DNA of 40,434 nt from an uncultured Lachnospiraceae bacterium (GCA_947630125.1 CANRGO010000011.1:1-40434); one strand, 5' to 3'. Counted from the first letter of the stretch, positions 18,555 to 26,407 are shown. A program made the numbers and translations. Notes: generated by a model from the sequence alone, not told the origin.

Positions 18555-18609
18555 GAAAAAAATACATGATATGGTGTAGGTTTTTCTATGAAAAACCATA
18601 TCATGTATT
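18550..18609 (-). terminator. Long AT-rich terminator after degV
   Basis: On the minus strand a 15-bp arm AATACATGATATGGT pairs perfectly with ACCATATCATGTATT. Inside it an AAAAA/TTTTT pair extends the stem across an asymmetric bulge and leaves a short loop. The 3' arm runs into TTTTTTCTTTT. The T-tract merges with the parE promoter. The stem is unusually long and unusually AT-rich for an intrinsic terminator. Confidence 0.85.
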
Positions 18610-18639
18610 GCTACTATCGGTTTATTTTCTTACTTTTCT

Positions 18640-19518
18640 TTAAGATTTTAAAATATCCATTTGCTTACAACAAGCAATCGCCAACGCTCCAGGACCTATA
18701 TGACAAGCAACACTTAACGAAAGTGGATCAATCATAATTGGAAAGTCAGGGAATATGCTAGTCAGCTCTTCTTTTAATTGATTTGCTGCATCCTGATTGT
18801 TTGTATGTGCAATTTGAATATAAATATGGTTGTCTTTTGAAATACCACCAAAGCGACTTTGAATATCATTTTTAATTGCATTTATCATGATACTTTTTCC
18901 TTGCGTGCTGGTTCTTGCCTTTGCAAAAGCATCAAGTTTCTCTCCCTGTATTTGCAATACTGGTTTGATCTTTAAAATAGTACCAAGTGCTGCCGCTGCT
19001 GGTGTAATTCTTCCACCTTTTTTTAAATAGTAAAGGGTATCTAGCATAATATAAATACTAGAATTTGTTTTATCTTCTTCTAACAGTTCTTTTATTTGGA
19101 GTGCATTATATCCTTTTATCTTTAATGCAATTGCATCCATAACAGATTGTCTTTGTGTCACAGGTATCCTTTGGTTGTTTACAACCTGGACTTTACCATG
19201 ATATTCTTCTGCAAGCATCATTGCGCTTTCGCAAGAACCGCTAAGTCCACTACTCATGGGAATATGAACAATCTGATCAAATTCATCAAGAAGCTCATTC
19301 CATAACTGCATAACGTCTAGGGGAGATGGCTGGCTTGTTCCAATGCTTGTGTCATCTGCAAGAATTTGATAGAATTCTTCCTGGCTCAAATTAATATCTT
19401 CAAAATATGTATCGTCTTTGATCATAAAGGGCATAGGTAGAACAGAAACACCTAACTTTTTCCCTTGTTTTTGTGTAATTCCACTGTTGCTATCTGTAAC
19501 GATTGCAATTTTTGTCAT
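18640..19518 (-). CDS. DegV family fatty-acid-binding protein (FakB-like)
   Basis: DegV proteins hold a fatty acid in a closed pocket; as FakB they present it to FakA for phosphorylation to acyl-phosphate. The protein has 292 residues from the ATG at 19518, which matches the family opening MTKIAIVTDSNSGI; an in-frame ATG 12 bases upstream sits too close to AAAGG. Family features are TDSNSG, TSQPSP near residue 57, SSGLSGS near 90, and the C-terminal HIGPGALAI. The partner FakA is encoded two genes upstream in this same cluster (21672-23342), with recG between them, which supports a FakB role. Carrier specificity cannot be read from the sequence. Confidence 0.88.
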   Translation of the reverse strand: MTKIAIVTDSNSGITQKQGKKLGVSVLPMPFMIKDDTYFEDINLSQEEFYQILADDTSIGTSQPSPLDVMQLWNELLDEFDQIVHIPMSSGLSGSCESAMMLAEEYHGKVQVVNNQRIPVTQRQSVMDAIALKIKGYNALQIKELLEEDKTNSSIYIMLDTLYYLKKGGRITPAAAALGTILKIKPVLQIQGEKLDAFAKARTSTQGKSIMINAIKNDIQSRFGGISKDNHIYIQIAHTNNQDAANQLKEELTSIFPDFPIMIDPLSLSVACHIGPGALAIACCKQMDILKS

Positions 19519-19568
19519 ATAAATAACCATGCCTTTCTAACTATGTAAAACATATTTATATATTACGT

Positions 19569-21620
19569 TTAGATGCTTCCAAAGTCAACTTGATTTAAAT
19601 TAATTTGCTCTATCCTTTGTTTGATCTTTTGGTTTTCCTGCCAAACTAACTCATAATCCTCCAGCAATAGTTGATCCGCATACGTTGATGCCTGTTCCAA
19701 AATATTGGCATCTTGAAATACATCTGCTACTTTAAAATTCAAAGCTCCACTCTGCCTTACACCAAATAAATCTCCAGGTCCTCGAAGTTTCATATCCTCT
19801 TCCGCAATAACAAACCCATCATTCGAATGGTTCAATACTTCTAAACGTTTTATTTTTTCTTTGCTTTTTGAACCACTTACAAAAATGCAATAACTTTGGC
19901 TTTCACCACGTCCAACACGACCTCGTAATTGATGCAACTGTGCAAGACCAAATCGTTCTGCGTTTTCAACCATCATAACAGTTGCATTTGGTACATTAAC
20001 CCCGACCTCGATAACCGTAGTTGAAACAAGAATATCTATTTTTTTATCATGGAACTCTTCCATAATTCTATTTTTTTCAGAGTTTTTCATTTTCCCATGT
20101 AAACTCTTTATACAAATGGATTCTGGAAAGATACTTCTGATTTTCAATGTATAATCTGTTACATTTTCAACTCCATCCAATTCGCCTTCTTCAACCATTG
20201 GACAGATGATATATACCTGGTGTCCCTCTTTTATTTGATCAGCCATAAAAGAATATGCTTTTTTTCTATAGTCAATTCCAACTACACAATTTTTAATTGG
20301 AAGCCTATTTGCAGGCATTTCATTGATAATAGACACATGCAAATCTCCATAAAGAATAATCGCAAGGGTTCTTGGAATGGGCGTTGCGCTCATTACCAAA
20401 ACGTGAGCGTTGTCACCTTTATTCGAGAAACTGTCTCTTTGTCGTACACCGAACCGATGTTGTTCATCACAGATTACTAGTCCTAGCGATTGATAGTGCA
20501 CCTTTTCTTGAATCAAAGCGTGTGTTCCAATTACCAAGTTGTATTTTCCTTGTTCTATCTTTTGATAAATCTCTGCTTTATTTTTAGCAGTCACGCTTCC
20601 AGTAAGTAGAACTGGCTGAAAAGGTAAGTGGTATTTTTTTGTCATCGAAACAATGGTTTCGTAATGCTGACTCGCTAATACTTCAGTAGGAGCCATAAAT
20701 GCAGTTTGATATCCATTTGCCACTACTTTCAACAAGGCTAGTATTGCTATAATTGTTTTTCCGCTTCCAACATCGCCTTGTATCAGCCTGTTCATTACAT
20801 AGCCACTCTCCATATCATTTTCAATATCCAAAAAACAGGAATGCTGTGATTTCGTGAGAGAAAATGGAAGGGCCTCCATCAATCTTTGACAATGTGCTAC
20901 AGCTAATAACTCTATTCTGCTTTGCTTTTTTAATACTTTTTCTTTTAAAGTTCTTATTTTTACAATAAAAAGTAGGAATTCATCAAAGACTAAACGCTGC
21001 CTAGCTTCCCAAATATCATCAAAATTATTTGGAAAATGTAGCAATTCCAAAGCTTTTTGTAAAGAAAAAAGATGATACTGTTCTACAATATCTTTCGGTA
21101 AAAACTCATCTATCGTAAGTGATAGTGCTTGTTTCATAGCCTTTCGAATACTCTTATTTGATAAACCTGCTGTTGTTGGATAAATAGGGAAATATTGTCC
21201 AACCAATGGTAAGTATTCATTTTCAGGATAAAACATAGGATTTTCCAGACGAAAAAGAATTCCTTTTTGACTAACTTTACCTCTGAAAATATAAGCATGA
21301 CCTTTCTGAAGTATATTTTTTATATATGGTTTGTTAAAAAACACCAACTCTGTTTTGCCAGATTCATCCGCTGCCTGAAAGGTTGTTATGGTTATTTTAC
21401 CAAATGTTTTAGTAGATGGATTTCCAATTATGAAAAGTCGTAGTGTTTGTTGGGATTGCAATTCTGCATTACTTAAAAAGACTGGAGCATCATACCTTTC
21501 ATAATCTCTAGGAACGTGATATATAAGATCCTGTATTTTGAAAATACCTAGTTTATGAAATAATGATTCTGTTTTATCACCGATTCCCTTTAACTTACCA
21601 ATAGGGTCTAATAGTTCCAT
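19569..21620 (-). CDS. recG: ATP-dependent DNA helicase RecG
   Basis: RecG is a double-strand translocase that regresses stalled forks and branch-migrates Holliday junctions. The 683-residue length is typical. The wedge OB-fold domain lies about 50-150. The Walker A motif GDVGSGKT is at 282-289 and motif II DEQH at 385-388. SATPIPRTLA, the C-terminal QLRGRVGRGESQSYCIF and the family tail GPGDLFGVRQSG are also present. It follows fakA, as in the Bacillus yloU/yloV/recG region, but a strong terminator lies in the gap. Its RBS is GGAGG. Together with RecU and RuvAB the window carries three branch-migration or resolution systems. Confidence 0.96.
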   Translation of the reverse strand: MELLDPIGKLKGIGDKTESLFHKLGIFKIQDLIYHVPRDYERYDAPVFLSNAELQSQQTLRLFIIGNPSTKTFGKITITTFQAADESGKTELVFFNKPYIKNILQKGHAYIFRGKVSQKGILFRLENPMFYPENEYLPLVGQYFPIYPTTAGLSNKSIRKAMKQALSLTIDEFLPKDIVEQYHLFSLQKALELLHFPNNFDDIWEARQRLVFDEFLLFIVKIRTLKEKVLKKQSRIELLAVAHCQRLMEALPFSLTKSQHSCFLDIENDMESGYVMNRLIQGDVGSGKTIIAILALLKVVANGYQTAFMAPTEVLASQHYETIVSMTKKYHLPFQPVLLTGSVTAKNKAEIYQKIEQGKYNLVIGTHALIQEKVHYQSLGLVICDEQHRFGVRQRDSFSNKGDNAHVLVMSATPIPRTLAIILYGDLHVSIINEMPANRLPIKNCVVGIDYRKKAYSFMADQIKEGHQVYIICPMVEEGELDGVENVTDYTLKIRSIFPESICIKSLHGKMKNSEKNRIMEEFHDKKIDILVSTTVIEVGVNVPNATVMMVENAERFGLAQLHQLRGRVGRGESQSYCIFVSGSKSKEKIKRLEVLNHSNDGFVIAEEDMKLRGPGDLFGVRQSGALNFKVADVFQDANILEQASTYADQLLLEDYELVWQENQKIKQRIEQINLNQVDFGSI

Positions 21621-21637
21621 AAGAACCTCCTACACTT

Positions 21638-21668
21638 AAAAAATAGGGCGAGTGTATCGCCCTATTTT
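21638..21668 (-). terminator. Intrinsic terminator between fakA and recG
   Basis: On the minus strand AAAATAGGGCGA, loop TACAC, TCGCCCTATTTT pairs over 12 bp and is followed by further T residues. It starts three bases after the fakA stop and ends 17 bases before the recG start, so recG and degV must rely on read-through or on a promoter that I cannot see. Confidence 0.88.
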
Positions 21669-21671
21669 AGT

Positions 21672-23342
21672 TTATTCTGCAGAAATTATATAATAATAAA
21701 TCGGTTGTCCACCAAACTGTAATTCTACATCACAGGATGGGTAAGAAGACTCTATTCCTTCTTTGATATTCATGGCTTCCTCTTCTGTTATATCTGCGCC
21801 ATAATAAATGCTGATTAACTCATCCGTTTCCGAAATCATGTCCAAGGCCATCTCCAGAGCAACTTCATCTTTGTTTGTCCCAACTGCAACGATTCCTTTG
21901 TCTGTAATTCCCATGAAATCTCCTTGATTAATAACTTTATCATCAATCATGGTATCTCGAACAGCATACGTAATTTGACCGGTTTTTACCTTTTTAATCT
22001 CTTCTATCATTTGTTCCTGATTATCTGCTGGGCTTAAATCTGGAATAAAGTTTATCACTGCAGTAATTCCCTGTGGTACTGTTTTTGTAGGAATCACAAT
22101 AATATTTTTATCTTCTACCAATGTCATCGCCTGATTTGCTGCCAGAATGATATTACTATTATTTGGAAGAACAAAGATTGTATCTGCATGAACTTTATCA
22201 ATCGCATTTAACATGTCTTCCGTGCTTGGATTCATTGTTTGTCCACCTTCAATGATATAATCCACACCTAATCCTTTAAAAATTTCGTCAATTCCTTTTC
22301 CAACACTAACTGCAATAAAACCATATGGTTTTCTCTCTACAGGTGTTTGAGGAACCACTGCTGTCTCTGCTGACTGCTTTTCACTCATTTTTATTAGCTT
22401 TTCTTCATGCTCTAAACGCATATTATCTATTTTTAAATTACTTAATGCACCATATTTTAAAGCTTTTTGTATTGCGAGTCCAGGATCATTGGTATGAACA
22501 TGAACTTTCACAATATCATCATCTGCTACAACTACAATACTATCTCCAATAGACTCTAAATAGTCTTTAAACTCTAATTCATGCTGCATATTAAATACTT
22601 TGTTTGTCATAATGATAAATTCTGTACAATATCCAAATTTAATATCTTCTGAAGCTTCACTTTCTGTATTTGTCATGATAGACGAAACTGGTTTGAAGTC
22701 TGTTACAATACTGTAATCAATTTCTTTCCCTAAAAATGCATCATATGCACCTTTCACAACTTCCATTAACCCCTGACCACCAGAATCCACAACTCCTGCT
22801 TGCTTTAATACAGGTAAAAGTTCAGGTGTAATGCTTAAAACATAGTCACCATGCTTAATTACTTCTTCAAAAAAGGTTTCAAAATCATGAACTCCCTGTT
22901 CCTGTAACTCTACAGCTTTATCTTTCATTCCCTTAGCAACAGTTAGAATCGTACCTTCTTTGGGTTTCATTACTGCTTTATACGCTGTTTCAACAGCTTT
23001 TTCCATAGCAAAGGTCATAATTGATACATTGATTTCAGAATGCTCACTAATCGCTTTTGTAAAACCTCTAAAAATCTGCGATAAAATAACACCAGAATTT
23101 CCTCTGGCTCCTCTTAAAGAACCTGAGGATATTGCTTTTGAAAGTGCCGCCATATTTATCTCAGGTAAGGCTGTTACTTCTTTTGCTGCAGCCATAATTG
23201 TCAATGTCATATTAGTTCCTGTATCTCCATCTGGAACAGGAAATACATTTAATTCATTAATCCATTCTTTTTTTGATTCTAAATTTTTTGCTCCTGCTAA
23301 GAACATCCTCGAAAGTGTTTTAGCGTCGATTGTTTTTGTCAC
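21672..23342 (-). CDS. fakA: DAK2 domain fatty acid kinase, FakA-like (YloV)
   Basis: FakA phosphorylates fatty acids bound to DegV/FakB partners to give acyl-phosphates for phospholipid synthesis. I place the start at the GTG at 23342 (556 residues, VTKTIDAKTLSRMF), with AAGGAGG 8 bases upstream; a TTG 21 bases earlier would include that RBS in the coding region. The N-terminal DAK2 kinase domain (about 1-200) has NVFPVPDGDTGTNMTLT, whose acidic residues bind Mg-ATP, then GSLRGARGNSGVILSQIFRGF. The middle and the C-terminal EDD (DegV-like) domain follow from about 300, with the QTMNPSTEDML block. It follows asp23 by 13 bases; a DegV gene is in the same cluster. Confidence 0.9.
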   Translation of the reverse strand: MTKTIDAKTLSRMFLAGAKNLESKKEWINELNVFPVPDGDTGTNMTLTIMAAAKEVTALPEINMAALSKAISSGSLRGARGNSGVILSQIFRGFTKAISEHSEINVSIMTFAMEKAVETAYKAVMKPKEGTILTVAKGMKDKAVELQEQGVHDFETFFEEVIKHGDYVLSITPELLPVLKQAGVVDSGGQGLMEVVKGAYDAFLGKEIDYSIVTDFKPVSSIMTNTESEASEDIKFGYCTEFIIMTNKVFNMQHELEFKDYLESIGDSIVVVADDDIVKVHVHTNDPGLAIQKALKYGALSNLKIDNMRLEHEEKLIKMSEKQSAETAVVPQTPVERKPYGFIAVSVGKGIDEIFKGLGVDYIIEGGQTMNPSTEDMLNAIDKVHADTIFVLPNNSNIILAANQAMTLVEDKNIIVIPTKTVPQGITAVINFIPDLSPADNQEQMIEEIKKVKTGQITYAVRDTMIDDKVINQGDFMGITDKGIVAVGTNKDEVALEMALDMISETDELISIYYGADITEEEAMNIKEGIESSYPSCDVELQFGGQPIYYYIISAE

Positions 23343-23355
23343 AACAAAATCCTCC

Positions 23356-23712
23356 TTAGTCAATCACTCGAACACCCTCTACAAAGATGTTAATTTTTTC
23401 GATTTCCAGTCCTGTAAATTTTTCTACGTTATACTTTACATTACTGATCAAATTATCAGCGACTGCTTTAATACTTACTCCGTATGAAACAATAACTTTG
23501 AAATTCAAGATTAATTTATTATTGTTTATTTCTATTGTAATACCCCTAGTAAGGGATTCTCTTTTCAATAGATGAACTAATCCATCCTTAACATTAACAC
23601 TTGCCATTCCCACAATTCCAAAACATTCAACTGCTACACTGCCTGCATACTGGGCAATTACTTCATTATCAATTTCTATATTTCCCATATGGGTATTCAT
23701 CGATCCGTTCAT
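23356..23712 (-). CDS. Asp23/Gls24 family envelope stress protein (YloU-like)
   Basis: The protein is 118 residues and matches the Asp23/Gls24 (DUF322) fold: IDNEVIAQYAGSVAVECFGIVGM at the start, then KLILNFKVIVSYGVSIKAVADNLISNVKYNVEKFTGLEIEKINIFVEGVRV. No signal peptide or membrane segment is visible. Members are small, abundant proteins associated with the envelope or alkaline stress. The arrangement rpmB divergent from asp23-fakA is the same as rpmB/yloU/yloV in Bacillus. It heads the asp23-fakA-(recG-degV) unit, with RBS GGAGG. Confidence 0.93.
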   Translation of the reverse strand: MNGSMNTHMGNIEIDNEVIAQYAGSVAVECFGIVGMASVNVKDGLVHLLKRESLTRGITIEINNNKLILNFKVIVSYGVSIKAVADNLISNVKYNVEKFTGLEIEKINIFVEGVRVID

Positions 23713-23744
23713 GGCTACCTCCTAGTTGCTTATATTTATAGAAC

Positions 23745-23750
23745 ATTATA
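23745..23750 (-). promoter_or_regulatory. -10 element of the asp23-fakA promoter
   Basis: A perfect TATAAT on the minus strand, about 33 bases before the asp23 ATG. A TTTCAT hexamer 17 bases upstream is a weak -35. This is the only good promoter for asp23 in the spacer. Confidence 0.55.
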
Positions 23751-23876
23751 ACTTCTTTTTACTAAAAATGAAATAAGAAACAAGAAATATAATAGACTAA
23801 AGTACCAAAAAAATCAAATTTTAAATTAAAAAATATAAAAAAATTTTTTTTGCTTGCTTTCTGTATCTATTTCTGA

Positions 23877-23885
23877 TATTATACT
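23877..23885 (+). promoter_or_regulatory. -10 region of rpmB
   Basis: Overlapping TATTAT (23877-23882) and TATACT (23880-23885) occur after a pyrimidine-rich stretch holding TTGCTT-like -35 candidates. Spacing to any one -35 is imperfect, so the exact element is uncertain. Upstream lies an extremely A/T-rich tract (about 23800-23850) that may act as an UP element. Confidence 0.5.
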
Positions 23886-23893
23886 GATGTTGT

Positions 23894-23920
23894 ATGTCCA
23901 AGGACATTGTCCACAGACAA
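23894..23920 (+). promoter_or_regulatory. Paired inverted repeats in the rpmB leader
   Basis: ATGTCCAAGGACAT (23894-23907) is a perfect palindrome, followed directly by TTGTC-CACA-GACAA (23907-23920). The GGAC segment can also pair with the second GTCC, so the two structures compete. They end about ten bases before the AGGAGG ribosome-binding site at 23931-23936. The arrangement suggests a small cis-acting leader or a protein-binding site, but I cannot name a known family. Confidence 0.4.
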
Positions 23921-23943
23921 ATTTTATATTAGGAGGTGCTAAT

Positions 23944-24129
23944 ATGGCGAAATGTGAAATTTGTGGTAAAGGCGTTCATTTTGGAAACGCAGTCAGCCAT
24001 TCTCATAGAAGATCCAATCGTATTTGGAATTCAAACGTAAAAAATGTGAAATGTAAAGTTAATGGAGCTGCTAGAAAATTACATGTATGTACAAGCTGTT
24101 TAAAATCAGGCAAAGTTGAAAGAGCTTAA
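23944..24129 (+). CDS. rpmB: 50S ribosomal protein L28
   Basis: L28 is a small protein of the large ribosomal subunit. The 61-residue protein starts at the ATG at 23944, with AGGAGG 7 bases upstream; an in-frame codon 90 bases earlier would only add leader sequence. The opening MAKCEICGKGVHFGNAVSHSHRRSNRIW and the ending LHVCTSCLKSGKVE contain two CxxC pairs (C4/C7 and C49/C52-type), i.e. the zinc-ribbon C+ form of L28. It is monocistronic, with its own promoter and terminator, and divergent from asp23. Confidence 0.97.
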   Translation: MAKCEICGKGVHFGNAVSHSHRRSNRIWNSNVKNVKCKVNGAARKLHVCTSCLKSGKVERA

Positions 24130-24173
24130 TCTTTTCGAAATCGAATTTCTGTGCATATGAAACGCACAAGAAC

Positions 24174-24204
24174 AAAGAACTATCCTTCGATAGTTCTTTT
24201 TTTA
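24174..24204 (+). terminator. rpmB terminator
   Basis: AAAGAACTATC, loop CTTC, GATAGTTCTTT forms an 11-bp stem followed by TTTTT. It sits between the convergent 3' ends of rpmB and the J-domain gene and may serve both, although the T-run is better on the plus strand. Confidence 0.9.
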
Positions 24205-24229
24205 TGCTTTCCTATAGCTTTCAGTTTTA

Positions 24230-24691
24230 CTAGGCTTGTTTATGATAGTCAAATACTTTTCTTAAATTATCATATTCCCGATTAATCATTTGTATGGTGT
24301 CCGTATCCCCACACAAATTATCAGGATGGTAGATTTTAATCAAATCTTTATATCTCTTCTTCAATGCAAGTAAACTATTTACCCCCTTAAAAAAGGAGGG
24401 TTCTTTTACCTGATAATCTTTTGATTGTTTCTGGAGCTGTTCTTTCTTAGCCAGAAGTTGCTGTTTTTCCCACTCTAACTTTCTCTTATCAACATCAAGT
24501 TGTAGATAAGCATCCTTTAATATATCAAGTTTTTTCTGGAACAATTGCTCTTCGCCTTCAAATCTTTTTTTATCTTCTTTCAGACGATTTCTTTCCTGTT
24601 GAATTCTGATATTTTCCTTAAACAGCCAACGCTTTTGACTTTCATCATCCAATTGTTCTTCACGATTTAGAGTTTCTTTCCACTGATCCAT
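24230..24691 (-). CDS. Coiled-coil protein with a C-terminal J domain
   Basis: The start chosen is the ATG at 24691 (153 residues), because AATGAGG lies 6 bases upstream; an ATG 12 bases earlier has no good RBS. Residues about 10-95 are very rich in Glu, Lys, Arg and Gln and form a long coiled coil. The last 45 residues match helices II and III of a DnaJ J domain: KKRYKDLIKIYHPDN, with HPD at 122-124, then a MINREYDNLRKVF helix. The J domain is usually N-terminal, so a C-terminal one after a coiled coil is less common; it suggests recruitment of DnaK to a bound partner. It is the last gene of a unit with gerW and a DUF2953 gene. Target unknown. Confidence 0.75.
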   Translation of the reverse strand: MDQWKETLNREEQLDDESQKRWLFKENIRIQQERNRLKEDKKRFEGEEQLFQKKLDILKDAYLQLDVDKRKLEWEKQQLLAKKEQLQKQSKDYQVKEPSFFKGVNSLLALKKRYKDLIKIYHPDNLCGDTDTIQMINREYDNLRKVFDYHKQA

Positions 24692-24711
24692 AAAAAACCT
24701 CATTCTAACTT

Positions 24712-25104
24712 CTAATTATTTTCAGGAAAAGCCATTTTCACTGCATCCTGATCACTTACATCAGAGTTTTCCTTATTTTTCGAGAACTTATCTACTAAAT
24801 CAGGAACCATATCTAAAATTTTGGTTAAGCTATCCTGTTGTTTAATGTTTACTAGTTTAACGCTACCATTTTTAATGACCAGCACTGCACTGGGAGACAT
24901 CTTACCACTCATGCCACCTCCACCACCATTTTTCCTATCCTGACTGGATGCACCTGCACCAACGCCAAATGTTACATCTACTAGTGGAAGTATTATGGTA
25001 TCTCCTATTTGTGTAGCTTCTCCAACCACCGTCTTTGTTGATAAAAAAGTTTCCATTCCTTTCATTAATGAATCAACTACTGATCCAAAACTATTGTCTG
25101 CCAT
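24712..25104 (-). CDS. gerW: GerW family sporulation/germination protein (YtfJ)
   Basis: The protein is 130 residues with the GerW/YtfJ core: an N-terminal helix, VVGEATQIGDTIILPLVDVTFGVGAGA, a Gly-rich insert of about eight residues, then SPSAVLVIKNGSVKLVNI and an acidic C-terminus. In Bacillus YtfJ is a sporulation protein needed for germination, made in the forespore. The neighbour upstream is the DUF2953 protein (YtfI-like) with a 1-base gap, a linkage known from Bacillus. This supports a spore-forming organism. Confidence 0.92.
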   Translation of the reverse strand: MADNSFGSVVDSLMKGMETFLSTKTVVGEATQIGDTIILPLVDVTFGVGAGASSQDRKNGGGGGMSGKMSPSAVLVIKNGSVKLVNIKQQDSLTKILDMVPDLVDKFSKNKENSDVSDQDAVKMAFPENN

Positions 25105-25105
25105 C

Positions 25106-25999
25106 TTAAACCTCCCTTTTCAGCTGTTCTAATAGAACCCTGATATTCTTATTAAAATAAATACGAATCATTACCAAAACGAAAACGAATAACGTGATTC
25201 TTCCTTTTACATAGGCTTTCACATAAATCTTACTTTCTTCAAAAAAAGGGATCACGATAATATGCTCTAAAAATATGGGATACATCATTCCCCATAAGGC
25301 CATCACTCTTGCTGTTTGTTCTACAGATTCATCTCCATACTCTATGTAAATCTTTAATTTCTGTGGTTTTATATGTTTCAATATCCGCAACAATTGATTT
25401 TTAGAAAGTTGCAAGGCTTCTTTTGTATTATCATCTTCCAATATATCCAGATAATATCGAATCTGTTCTTTAAACTTCTTCATTCTAACACAAATCGCTT
25501 TAAATTTAAATCTTATATTCCATATTGTTTCTTTGATTTTTCTCCAAACCTTTGCCAAAAAGAAATTTTTCGGCTTATCCGAAGAAGAATCTTCTACCTT
25601 TGATTCTTCCAGATGTTGTGAAGCAATCTCAGGCTGCAAATCTTGCATAACCTCATCTTCACGTTCCTTATTCAAAGAATTTTCAAAATTCGTTTTTTTA
25701 TGTTGCTTTGTTTTCTTGTTTTTCGAGACTACCTTTTTCTCTTTTCTGCTATCTACTATTTTCAAGCCAAAAACCCGCACTATATAATAGAAGCTTTCTT
25801 TATAATTTCCTTTTATCGATATAATAGATAACAACCAATGAATGTTAAATTCACCAACTACCTGTTGATTATATTCTGCTTTAACAAAATAGCGAATAGG
25901 AACAAAAAGTACCAAACTAAGCAAAAGAATAAGCAATGCTATAAAAAACAAAATAATGATTCCAATTATTTTCAGAATACCTAAAATTATAGTTAACAT
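25106..25999 (-). CDS. DUF2953 domain protein (YtfI-like)
   Basis: The 297-residue protein begins with a hydrophobic segment of about 30 residues (TIILGILKIIGIIILFFIALLILLLSLVLFV), a membrane anchor or uncleaved signal. The DUF2953 start VPIRYFVKAEYNQQVVGEFNIHWLLSIISIKGNY follows. A Lys/Glu-rich middle (about 85-155) is a flexible linker, and the C-terminal block is KLKIYIEYGDESVEQTARVMALWGMMYPIF. In Bacillus ytfI lies before ytfJ; the order here is the same. Its function is unknown, although sporulation-related expression is likely from the linkage. Confidence 0.8.
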   Translation of the reverse strand: MLTIILGILKIIGIIILFFIALLILLLSLVLFVPIRYFVKAEYNQQVVGEFNIHWLLSIISIKGNYKESFYYIVRVFGLKIVDSRKEKKVVSKNKKTKQHKKTNFENSLNKEREDEVMQDLQPEIASQHLEESKVEDSSSDKPKNFFLAKVWRKIKETIWNIRFKFKAICVRMKKFKEQIRYYLDILEDDNTKEALQLSKNQLLRILKHIKPQKLKIYIEYGDESVEQTARVMALWGMMYPIFLEHIIVIPFFEESKIYVKAYVKGRITLFVFVLVMIRIYFNKNIRVLLEQLKREV

Positions 26000-26011
26000 G
26001 TTACTTCCTTT

Positions 26012-26338
26012 TCAATCTTTAAGTGTTTGAAATAATGATTTGATATCCATATTACCAGTTTGTTTATAGTAATCTTCAATGATTAAACGTACCACCTCTA
26101 TTGCCTCGTTATATCCATTTGCAATACCAACGACTATTGGTGGATGTTGCTTATAATATGTTTGATTTAATAATACAGTATGCATAATTTCAAAGAGATC
26201 TGTACCATTTGCTAAAATAATAATATAGGTATTCAACATTTTTTTTCCTTTGATTATGTGATGCATGGTTTTCTTTACATCCCGCACCGTTGCACCAATA
26301 TACAAATCCTTATAAAATACAATTTTATTTCTCATCAT
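26012..26338 (-). CDS. Conserved hypothetical protein, first gene of the gerW unit
   Basis: I do not recognise a family. The start taken is ATG 26338 (108 residues), which has AGAGGT about 9 bases upstream. An ATG at 26377 lies upstream of the predicted transcription start (near 26373) and has no RBS, so it is unlikely. The sequence is alpha/beta in character with no membrane segment: MMRNKIVFYKDLYIGATV, a TYIIILANGTDLFEIMHTVLL strand-helix, and PPIVVGIANGYNEAIEVVRLIIED near the end. A similar small gene next to DUF2953 genes may be common in Lachnospiraceae, but that is recollection. Function unknown. Confidence 0.65.
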   Translation of the reverse strand: MMRNKIVFYKDLYIGATVRDVKKTMHHIIKGKKMLNTYIIILANGTDLFEIMHTVLLNQTYYKQHPPIVVGIANGYNEAIEVVRLIIEDYYKQTGNMDIKSLFQTLKD

Positions 26339-26379
26339 TTTTCTGGTACCTCTATTGCGTAGTCTAAGAACTTTCATAT

Positions 26380-26407
26380 ATAATATATCAATACATACTG
26401 CCGTAAA
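26380..26407 (-). promoter_or_regulatory. Candidate promoter of the hypothetical-DUF2953-gerW-J unit
   Basis: On the minus strand TTTACG (26402-26407), 16 bases, TATTAT (26380-26385). Transcription would start near 26373, inside the longer possible start of the first gene, which supports the shorter start. Confidence 0.55.

Noticed and set aside
22960-23487. Plus-strand open frame of 175 codons opposite fakA/asp23
   Set aside because: It is antisense to two genes with clear family motifs, has no RBS and no recognisable protein features.
23854-23943. N-terminal extension of rpmB
   Set aside because: The upstream codons lie in the promoter and leader; AGGAGG sits before the ATG at 23944, which gives the normal L28 start.
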